This document shows positions 43,301-55,100 of a stretch of 64,000 bases of DNA, one piece after another. Numbering within the stretch: the stretch's first letter is position 1; each line of letters starts with the position of its first letter. The notes below the pieces were generated by a model. That model was not told the origin of the DNA and did not search any database. It worked only from the letters and a program-made list of their open reading frames with translations. Origin of the DNA: Phymorhynchus buccinoides (taxonomy: Eukaryota > Mollusca > Gastropoda > Neogastropoda > Raphitomidae); the NCBI GenBank assembly GCA_017654935.2, contig CM065699.1, positions 21,534,110 through 21,598,109 on the forward strand, in the 5' to 3' direction. The position numbers and the translations under genes are program-made.

Positions 43301-46103
43301 GTAGCTGAAGGAGGCTGACGGAGACAGCTCTGATTTCCCGTTGAGAATGCGAAAACCCAGAGTCTTGGACAGTCGAACAAGAGTGTCCGTTTGTGAGAGG
43401 CACAGGGCTTGCGAAGCTGTTAGCAACAACCAATCGTCCAGGTAAACATGAAGACGAATAGCCCGGGACCTGGCCAGACGAACGAGCTCCTAACGGCGAA
43501 GCGAAGGAAACGCTGACGTGAAGGATGGATGCACGCGTGAAAATATGCGTCCCTCAGGATGAAGGTGTAGCCCAGTCGTTCGGGAGAATGGAGAGATGGA
43601 TTGAAGCCGTTGTTTCCATTTTGAACTTGTCGGTGCGAAAAAACCTGTTGAGGGGGGACAAGTCCAAGACCGGGCGAAATTCTCCGTTTTTCCTGGGGAC
43701 CACGACAGACGAGAGAAGAATCCCGTTTCCGTAGGCACAATCTGAACAAGGGCTCCCCTATTGACAGAGCGCAGAGACTCCTCTGTCGATCGCTACGAAT
43801 CAGACTGGTCTTGCGGGGGCGGCTGGTAGCTGAGGAAGCGAAAGGTACGCCCTCGAGACGAATCGGCTCTCGTGGAGACAAGAGGAGGAGGCCTGAAGTC
43901 CATGCGCACGCGCTTGGCTTGGGGGAAAGCAACCCCCCGGCCGGCAGACCTGGTAGCCAACTCCACGATGCGATCCTGACCCCAGCCCAGTCTCCGTTCC
44001 TTGAGGGAAACCTGATGAAAAGTAGAACGAAGATCAGTGGGGCCAGAACGAACGGCCGAACGATCCAGCAGGGAGAGAGGAACTTACAGTCCTTGAGGAC
44101 CGCGTCTCTGAACGTGGCCGCTAGTTGCACCTTAGAAGAGGAGGCCACGGACGAACTGGAGCTCACAGCTTGGTAGAACGAAGCCATGGCAACGCCCAAG
44201 GCACGCTCGTTGGGCCGGCGATGAGCGCCAGGGACTGAAGCAATGACGTGGTTAACGACGAGGCTCGAAGAATAGAGTACATGGGTCTCTCCAAGATGTT
44301 GAAGGCCGGCCGGCCCATGAAGACCGAAGTTTGCCTCATTCAGCGCCCATAACAAAGGGAGGAACGTACCTACGGGGCCACAACCGAGTGCGAAGGCACA
44401 GGCACAAAGGGATAGCCCGCTGAAACAGTGGGAAGAAGACCTTCTACACAAAAGGCGCCGGGTTGAGACGGGACAGGCTCCGGCAGGGGGGGAGGAGAGA
44501 CGTCGCCGTTAGGCAACGGCGGCGGCTAAGACCACAGGGTAGAGTAGTCTTACGAAGTGCCTGCCGAACGAACAGAGAGATGAGAAGCGTTAGACGAGCC
44601 TCCTTCTGCGCTTGCAGACTGCCAAAAAACTGTAGCTGTCCCGCTGCCTGAGCTGATTCGAGCTGCACCATCGGCCTGACGTCGGTGTAGTAGGGCTGAC
44701 TGCACGACGAAGGGATTGGGTCTGAATACACAGGGGGATCAGTCACACCATTGCCACACTGAGAGAATAGATCGTCGACGTGGACAGATCTCGACGGGGA
44801 CCGCTGAGACCCCTGATACACAGTTCTCATGATGCGAAATACTTCGTCCTGGACGGCTAAGTCAAAGTCAACCAAGCCTTCACGAGGCAACGACTCAAAC
44901 TCTTCATCCACAGAAGACTCTCGTGGCAGCGCTACATGACGCTTCGAGGGGTGTCTGATCAGACAGGCATCCGCAGGAAGCTGAAACTCATCCGCACGAC
45001 GAGGGCCAGGATGACGTGAGACAGGCTCCAGAACAGGCAACGGCCGGTCCGCCGCAGATGGTGCCGTTCTGTGACGGGTGCACGTGACGGTGGAGACGGG
45101 TGGCCGCGTGCCGCCGGCACGAGTAACGGACAGGGTTGGTCCGTGAACGGGCCGCACGGGCCGTGGCGGGTAGACGAAGGTGTCACCGATATTTCCGGGT
45201 TCAAGAGTCCGCCAAGACAAGGCCCTACGCGGGCAACGGCTCTGCTGGGCATAACGCAAGTCCGTACCTCTCGCCCTACACGGGCTACGGAACTGTTGAT
45301 CATCGATGTTTCCGGGTTCAAGAGACCGCCGAGGCAAGGCCCTACGCGGGCAACGGCTCTGCTGGGTATAACGCAAGTCCGTACTTCTCGCCCTACCCGG
45401 GCTACGGAACTGTTGATCGTCGATATTTCCGGGTTCAAGAGACCGCCGAGGCAAGGCCCTACGCGGGCAACGGCTCTGCTGGGTATAATGCAAGTCAGTA
45501 CTTCCCGCCCTACCCGGGCTACGTGACTGCCGATCGTTGGGAGAGTCCGTACCTCCTGCCCTACGCGGGCTACCACTCGCCCTACGCGGGCTACGGAATT
45601 GCCATTCACTGAGAGAGGGGAGATATTCGCCATCACGAGCACGAGAGCCGTAGACAGGTACGGCGTCCGTCTGGGGCTTCCTGCAGCGGTCGTGGGAACG
45701 AACAGCTTCCACGTCACGCTGGGAGGAGGACCGTCCGTCCAGCCCGAGGTCTTCCTCTCGTGGGAAGATGGAGATGTCCGTAGTCAGCTCTCTTTGGGCC
45801 AGCTGCCCAACCGAGTAAAGAAAAGGAACATCATTATTGTTCATGCAAAGAGAGGCGAACGTACACACTGGTTAATACCTTGACTCTCGTGAGAGTACCC
45901 TGCGTAGTTGGTCCGTAGTCAAGTCAGTTGTCGTGTCCAGGGCCTACCAGGCCCAACTGACAAACCGGCCCAAGAGGCCAACGGAACCAAAACTAACCCC
46001 TCATTCTCAAACTCTGCAAGCATATCTGATACCAGAGAAGAAGAATCCACCCAGGAAATAATCTGCTCTGTAACAAACGCAGGAGACACAGAACAGGCTG
46101 AGA

Positions 46104-46161
<58 letters not shown>

Positions 46162-49100
46162 GCACCTTCCCCAACGATGAAGAAGAGGCAGACTAGGCCT
46201 CAAACTAGAAAGTTTGCGAAAACTAGAAGAAGAAGAAGCCTGAGGTGTATCCAAAAGCTTCCCCTTAACATCCCGAGATAGCTTACTAGAAAACCCCACT
46301 AGACTGAGTCCATACTACAGGATCGACGGCCGACATGGCGACCGGGGGAACAAAGCATGTAACTTGTAAGCACAACAAAATATTTCAAATAATTATTAGC
46401 AATGAAAAAACGTGAAAATAATTCACACCAACTACATGCCGACAAACCTGTAGCCCCAAGGCAAAGGGGCAACCCAAACAGAGGAGGATGGCGGCTAGAA
46501 TAAATAAGATAAACGAAATAATAGCAAGAGCAAAGAACAACATGGCTGCTCCAAGTTGGAAAAAATTTATTATGATTTAAAGTTGCCTCCCCGGAAGTGA
46601 CGTAGCGAGTGGGATCCACGGCAGCTTAGTGGTATTGGCTGTGTAGACCAAGGGAAGTAATCTAGTCTTGTTAAGACTAGAACTTTTTGGTCTTTGGTAA
46701 ATTGGCATTTGCTCCAAATTGGAAGGAATAACTCATTCGTAGTGAAACGGTAACATGATAGAATAGATGGCTACGTTTTCAAGTACGCTTCTTTTTCTGC
46801 TAGAGTGATTTAGTTTCAATTGTTCTTCTTATCAAATTATTTTGTAACTCCACCATTAATAACTATAGGCACATTCTGTCTCCGGATGACCTGATGAAAA
46901 AAAAGCCTTATTTTGTGCTTATTCAGTTATCCTCAATAAACATTTGAGCTTCCAGAATAAACATTCGAGTTTCCTTAGGAGAATAAAACTGAAATAATAT
47001 ATGATTGAAAAATACTCTGCTGTTGTTTTACGCAAGAAATCCTTATTTGAAATTGCTTGGTTGCCATACCTGCCACTATTTTCTCTATGATACCCTATTA
47101 TGATTCTGATTTTCAGAAAGTGTTTGTTCAGTGTTATCAAGATTTTCAATATGTTTTCATGTAGTGTTATTGTATGAGCTTCCTTTTTTAATAACTGCCT
47201 TTTGACACTGCGGAACAGTTGTGCTGGAGGCACGCAGTGCTGCAGCTCCTGGGCACCCAACAACTGCCACAGATGGCTAATTGTCTACCTGGTCAGAGCC
47301 CTGACTAGGACTGTCATCAAGGTGGAACAGTTGTGCTGGAGGCACCCAACAACTGCCACAGATGGCTAATTGTCTACCTGGACAGAGCCCTGACCAGGAC
47401 TGTCATCAAGGCGGAACAGTTGTGCTGGAGGCACACAGTGCTGCAGCTCCTGGGCACCCAACAACTGCCACAGATGGCTAATTGTCTACCTGGACAGAGC
47501 CCTGGCCAGGACTGTCATCAAGGCGGAACAGTTGTGCTGGAGGCACGCAGTGCTGCAGCTCCTGGGCACCCAACAACCGCCGCTGCTCGTACTTCCACTG
47601 CTGAAGTGACTCATCATGGAATGCTGATACGTTTGTCTGGGGAAAAAGAACAAAATAAGTATCACCCAGCAGTCCCGCAAAACAAGGGGTCCAAGGGTCC
47701 CAGTGGCGGGATAGAGGGTCCCATTGTGAATGCTAAAAAGAATTGTTCTAGTGCATCCCTGGGACCCCTGCACATTCTTTTAGAGGGTTCGTTATAATAT
47801 TAGTACTTCAAAGACTAATATTTACTTGACTTGGACTTGAGCTACAACAGCATTAGTAAAAAAAATAAAAATAATATACTGCTCAAAAAAAGAAGTGCAA
47901 CAACCCACGACTTTGAACTTATTATTTATTTGGATAGTGAAAAAACAATTGTTCGACATTTCATTCGCTTTCAAAGGTGCGTTAACTGTACAATACCTGT
48001 CCTATTTGCCACGTAATGCAAAATTTGCATTCCAGAGTCATTCGCGTTATAACATCATCAATGACATCATTATGCCCTAATAGCCATGGGCCTGGTAGGC
48101 AAGAGGTTAAAGCCTTAATAATAATGTGAATTTACATAGCGCTCTTTCTCACATGAGCTTAGTGCGCTTTACGTCAAGAACAAGAAAATCAAAGGCAAAT
48201 GAATAATAATTCATTAGAAAGTAAAATACACACAATGTTTGCACCGCAACGGTCTCTTTCTTCCTCTCGTACACACACACACACACACACACACCCACAC
48301 ACACACACACACACACGCACAGTTATCTCATCATAGCACACACCTCTGCAAAGGAGACAGGACATCCTTCTCCGGATCCACTCTCAGCTCAAACTCCAAC
48401 CATTCTTCCAGCGTAGCAGTGGGGCTGCTGACTCCTACAACTTCCAGAAACTTTTCCGAAGCAAACAGCGTGGACAGGACGGATTGCTCGTATTCTGGGT
48501 CACTCTCGAGCGATGTCGCTTCTGCTCCTGTCTTTGGGGGATGGCCAGGGTTGGTGATGTGAAGAGCCCAGCTCAAGGTCCTGACCGGGTCTGGTCCGCG
48601 GGAAGACTCGCCACGACAGAAGGCAGGTCTGAAATCCATGCACTTCAAAGTCAATTAATCTTCTAATTGCTTGTCTATCATCAATGGTGAACAGATGTTA
48701 AATAAACCACTTAACTGAACTGATGAACTAATCTTGAAAGGTAAAGTTCATTGAAAGCCAGCAAACTTCAAAATGGTAACCTAAACACCCCCCCAAAAAA
48801 CCCCCAGATAATTCACAACAATGTTTTTTAGTCCTAATTTAATCTTCAGAATTAAAAACAACTTTCCATTATGAACAAAAACAAATCCGTTGGTTGGTTG
48901 TTAGAAAGCCACAAAAACACATTAACATTTAATACAAATGTTAATGTTGCTAATAAAAAAAATTTGGTTTAAAAAAAAAAAGCAATACAAGAAGCACAAT
49001 TGCAAACAAGGCAAAATAAACAAACAGTAGCCATAACTCGTGCGCGAGCACACACGCACACAAACCAGCCCAAGCCTATGCTCAGAGCATCACACCCACC

Positions 49101-52100
49101 AAGACAATCAAGCGGCGAGGCAGGACCATGTTCCAGTCACTCAAGTCTTCACCACGGGCACTTGACCCAAGGAAAACGAGCTGTAGATATTCTACCAGAA
49201 ACCTGAAATACAGTGGAACCTCCCTTATAAGACCTCCCATTATAAGACTCCCTCCCACATAAGACCTCCCATTATAAGACTCCCTAACAGTTTTATCGCA
49301 TCTATATTATTATTGTTAAAAATTTGGGACTTTCTTTGTATTGCACTGCCTCAGGGCATTGCCTCCAGGATCGTTCCCAACATCTTTATATCTACTAATG
49401 TCCCATATGTGTCTGTTCCAGACCGGAGGACGTTAAGCAGAATTTCATCAAGACTCCCTCCCACATCATGTCAATAGTTCAACAGCTTGAATGAGGATTG
49501 TGTCATGGCTAAAAATAATGTAATCAGCACACTTCAACCCCAAAACATTCTTCTGTCTTTCTTGTGAGGTCATTCCAAAGGGTGTTTTTTTTGCACAAAC
49601 AATTCACCTTTTGAAATTTAGATCACTTATTTAGAGTTTAACTAGTAAAATATATTCTAGCACGCACACACACACACAAAGAGTCACACACACACAATTT
49701 GCAACAACAACAAAAGAAGCAAATTGTATTGCTTATTAATGTCCATCTGGAAATAAAATGTTGACTTTTACTTTGACACACACACAGACACTCACATAGA
49801 GTCTCCCAAACACACACACATGCAACACACAGATGCACACACACACACAGATGCACACACACACACAGATGCACACACGCACAAACACACTCACACACAC
49901 ACAGATGCACACAAACACACTCACACGCACACACTCACCTGGTTGCCTCCAGCATTTCTTCAGCAGTGCTAGCAGGTAGGGAGTGCAGAAAAAGCGAAAG
50001 AAAGCCTCCTTCGTGGGACTCCTGCCCGTTGTGCCGTTTGACGAGCAATGGAGGAAAGTGCGCGGCGTTGCTGGCAAGATGGAGGGCAAAGGCCGCCACG
50101 CCCTCTATGTGGTGATGAGAGAGTCTGCTTGTCTGAGGATGGACACAAAAATGCATGCACACAGGCATGAATACACACATGCATGCACACACACAAACAC
50201 ATGTGCATACTATATTTTACTGATGATCTGGCGATATACTTTTTTTCCCACACTGAGACACCTGAGCCTTATAATACATGTATGACTAACTAATCCAGTA
50301 ATACGGTGTAATAACATCGTTTGTCGCGCCGGGACATTTTAGCAGACAAATCAGTAAAATTTGTAAAAAAAACCAATTCATTGAGCAAAAAGAAATTCGC
50401 GAGCAAGCGGTACCTTGTTGGTGAAAAGCATCAGGAGGCGAGTGAACAACGCGGGGAGGAGGACAGCGTGACGACTGATCATGCGCACAAGCTGACCCAG
50501 CCAGGACTCCCGGGATACGTCGCCACGGGCAGTGTGTACGGTGCCACACACGCAGTTCAGAACAGCGTCAACCACCTGTTGAGAAACAAAAGTATAGACA
50601 TGAGAGACTGTCCATTTTCCTTCTGTTGTTCATTTTCTTTGCTATATGTATTACACACAAGTGAAAATGAAATCACATACACAGCCACACTTGCAGACAA
50701 AACTTCACACATGCACTCACACCTACACATGCATGCACTCACGCACAGAAGCAAGCTCTTACACACCTACACACACAATACAACGCAAACACACACACAC
50801 AAAAACAGCTTTGCCAAAATTAAAAGTTTAGACTTTAGGCTTTACCGCAATGAGTGATTGACAAAATACTGTAATCTGTTGACAAAAGAATGAAGATCCC
50901 AGCAAAACATAACCATAAACAAAGGGGAAGCTTAAAACTATTAAAGCTTAATCACGACCAATCACCTTTAATTTTCTTTGGCTGCACTGTGCGAGAAGAG
51001 TGATGGTGTGGGTGAAAGGAAGGAATTACTGGCAGTTTTAACGGATATATAGCTTCAGATTCCACCCACTATTTCACTAAAGACACAAGTTTGGAGGTGA
51101 TCTAGATTACCTTAATGTGCGAGTAACTGACCTGGTTGGTAGCAACTGACCTTGATATCAGTGACTGACCTTTGACACGTGAGCAACTGACCTTGGTGTC
51201 AGTGACTGACCTTGATCTGAGAAACTGACCTTGATGTTTACCTGTTAGCCGCTGGCCTTGATTGTGAGCTGCTGACCTTTACCTGTGAGCATCTGACTTT
51301 GATATGTGAGCCACTGACCTTGACTGTGGGCTGCTGACCTTGACCTGTTGGCTACTGACCTTGACCTACGGGCTACTGACCTTGGCATGTGGGCCACTGA
51401 CCTTGAAATGTGAGCCACTGACATTGACCTGCGAACCACTTACCTTGATCTGAGATGTGTGGGCCACGGACCCTGACCTTTGTGCCACTGACCTTGACCC
51501 GTGAGCCACTGACCTTGACGTGCAAGGGGTTGAGAGCAGGCTGGCATAGGTCCAGGATGCACGCGGCATCCAGCGGGGGTCTGTCATCAGACGAGGGGCT
51601 CACCACCGCCTCCATCTTCTCACCGATGATCGACACTAGCTCTGAAACTTCAAAAAGAAAGAAAAAGGTGGGTCAACGCAGAATGAGAATCGAACCCATC
51701 AGTTCCCCGTGGGGATACCAGGGGGTCTTTCATGAAAAATAGTTCCCCCACCTTCTGTGCTTGAAACTTCCTCTAACCTGCCACTCTCTTTCACTCTGCC
51801 TTTTCCATTTGCTTTCTATCATCTACTATCTTTCTGACTTATTGGCTCATTCTCCTGCCTTTCTAAAAAATAAAATCTTCCAAATAATCGTTCTCCTTTG
51901 AGCTCCTGCAAAATCGGAATGTGTCGGCTGTACGCAGCGGGGAGACCAGTGAAAACTGAAAACCTTACCCATTATGGCCATATGGCCTGGGAACGCAGAA
52001 GAAGAAGAAGAAAGAAGTGTACGTCCGGCACACATAACACATACAGCATCAGAGCATGAAAAAGGCAATTCTTCTGACCAATGAGAAGACATTGAGTGAA

Positions 52101-55100
52101 TAATACGATTTGTGCCTATTCACCTATCAAACCGAGTCTAACATAAAAACTGACCCTCAACCGTAAAGATCGTGAAAGATCTGACTGCGTCCATTTTCCG
52201 AAAGTCAAAAGCTATATCGTACTTGAAGATTTTGTTTGCGTATCATCAATATTTTCAGATATTATCAATTCTATGCTTGATAGTGGCTTTTCTGCATATT
52301 CAAAGGACAGTGCATGATGGTTGTGGCGGTTGGTTGATGGTTCATCTCACATGTTAAACCAAACTTTCAGGGCAGAATGAATGATGGTTGTGGCGGTTGG
52401 TTGATAGTTCGTCTCACATGTTAAACCAAACTTTCAGGGCAGAATGAATGATGGTTGTGGCGGTTGGTTGATAGTTCATCTCACATGTTAAACCAAACTT
52501 TCAGGGCAGAATGAGTGATGGTTGTGGCGGTTGGTTGATGGTTCGTCTCACATGTCAAACCAAACTTTCAGGGCAGAATGAATGATGGTTGTGGCAGTTG
52601 GTTGATGGTTCGTCTCACATGTTAAACCAAACTTTCAGTGCAGAAAGACATGCCAGAATTGTGTTTTAACAACCAGCATATCATAAGAAAGCTTCTTATT
52701 TCATCCTCTCTCATATCTCTCATGCTCTCTCAGATACTCATCCTCTCTGCCCACATTCAAACGCCATCTCAAAACTCATCTGTTTCCTAAATAACTACTA
52801 ATCCCTTCCTTCATGACTTGGTGTGTGAATGTCTGAGAGTGAACGTATGTGCTTGGTGAGCGCATATAATTATTTGTGTGTGTGGGTGTCCGCGTGTGTG
52901 GGTGTGTGTGTGCGTGCGCTTGCGCACACGCGTGTGTAATTCTTTGTCTGTTTGTTTGTCTGACCGTCTTTGGGTGTTTGTGTAATTTTTATTTCCCATT
53001 CTTTATGCTATATGTTAAATATTATATGTGGTGTTGTATGTGTATATTATATTTTTATATTGTAAACGCCTAGGGCATTAAATTGATTAGGCGTCCTAAA
53101 TGTTCTAATAATAATAATAATACTCCACTTTCTTCTTACAACACACTCAACACTTATACATAAAGACTATTTCCTTCAACTCTTTAACCCTCCCACCCTC
53201 CCCCTGCGGGGATACCGATACCAGGGGGTCTTTTGTACAAATAGTCCACCCACCTTCTGGAAGATATGTGCTAGTAACTTCTTCTAATCTGTCACTCTCT
53301 TTGACTCTGCCTTTTCCCTTTGCTTACTGTCATCTACTATCTTCCTGCCTCACTGGTCCATTCTCCTTTTTTTTTTCAAGAAACGCTTACAAAGATTTTC
53401 TTTCAGCCGAAGACGGACATGCTGGGCCTAACTATTTCTTAGGCGCATAACGGCAGCATGGCCACGGGTGCATGCAGTGAGCAAAACGTTTGCCTGAACT
53501 TTCTTGCCGAAACCCAATGTACAAAATAATTATATCATGTTAAAGAGCCCTTTCTTCAGGTACTCAGCTGCCTGCATGATGCATCTGCGCTCATATGACA
53601 GGAAACTGTCTGAGCGATGGAAGAAGAACTCCTCCGACACATTGACAAAGCACACCTCCAGGTTTCTGACCTCTGTTTTCTGTGGACCTGGAGGTGACCC
53701 CTTCCACCAGCTGGTTCAACCGGTGTGTCAGCTGCTCCAGTGGAGTCATCATCATCTCCTCCACTCCATCGTTGTCCTCTTCTTCAAAAACACCTGCACA
53801 AAACACCGATAAATTGTACTTTGGTATTCACACTTCAGTCATCATCATCTCCTCCACTCCATCGTTGTCCTCTTCTTCAAAAACACCTGCACAAAACACC
53901 GATAAATTGTACTTTGGTATTCACACTTCAGTCATCATCATCTCCTCCACTCCATCGTTGTTCTCTTCCAAACCTTCAGCAGTTATAATCAGAGCAAAAT
54001 TTGGAAATAGTTATAAAGTAACTGTAACTATGAACAAACTATACCACAAAACACTACCAACCCTCCATGCACTGTACAAATGTGGCTTGAAATGGCTTTA
54101 TAGCTTAAAATGCCACTGTTAATAGTGGTGGATCCATAAAGGATGCCAGTGGTTCTCACCATAACGGTGGGTAATAATATTTGATCAAAGAAACAACAAA
54201 CACCACTAACTGTGTAAAATAAATGTAAAAGATTGTGCTGGCTTACTTTTTGTCCCAATGGGGGACAGACAGTGTATGAGCAAGTACATAAAGAGATCTC
54301 TTTCGAATTTATGGAATTCTCATCAGTATGTATATCTCCTAACAGACGTTATCTTGTGGATCAACCCCAACAGGAAGACATTTCTGATAAAAGAATGGTG
54401 TCTTCTCTGTACTAGGCCGAAAAGTCCACAATTTAAGCAAACCAGCACAAGGTGAAAAGAAAAATGAAGAACATTTTAGGCGGTAGATAAGTTATTTTAA
54501 TGCGAAAATAGCGATTTGAAAAATGTAATACATGTGGGTAGAAAGAGCCAACCACTGAGGTGATCCTCTAATTAAAGGGATGCAAGTAAACCTTGTAGTG
54601 TAGCTACTCCCTGAACCCAACATGTAAAGAACTGGAAAGTCAGTGCATAAAGAGTTGGCAGTGGATCCAATATTGGATGCCTGTGGCACACACCGAAGTG
54701 GAATATAATTATGAACAAACTATACCACAAAACACTACCAACCCTCCATGCACTGTACAAATGTGGCTTGAAATGGCTTTATAGCTTAAAATGCCACTGT
54801 TAATAGTGGTGGATCCATAAAGGATGCCAGTGGTTCTACCATAATGGTTGATAATATTTGATCAAAGAAATTTATTTTAGGGAGAGTTAGTGGTGTTTGT
54901 GGTTTCTTTGATCAAATATTATCACCCACCATTATGGTGAGAACCACTGGCATCCTTATGGTTGCACTAGAGTGCCCATCAATCTGTTAGGTGTAGGCAC
55001 TGATGGTTACAATAGAGTGCCCATCAATCTGTTAGGTGTAGGCACTGATGGTTGAAGTAGAGTGCCCATCAATCTGTTAGGTGTAGGTACTGATGGTTAC

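Larger units (their letters stand above)
40478..46767 (-). mobile_element. DIRS-like tyrosine-recombinase retrotransposon, defective
   Basis: About 6.3 kb in a FANCA intron, read on the minus strand. Order: left inverted repeat, gag-like region, RT, RNase H, tyrosine recombinase, internal complementary region, right inverted repeat. This is the textbook DIRS layout, and there is no target-site duplication, as expected for this order. Coding regions carry frameshifts, stops and a deletion, while the terminal repeats remain near-identical. Confidence 0.9.

Noticed and set aside
44444..45868. Cellular Arg/Ser-rich splicing-factor-like gene
   Set aside because: It lies between the inverted terminal repeats of the DIRS element, in the gag position.
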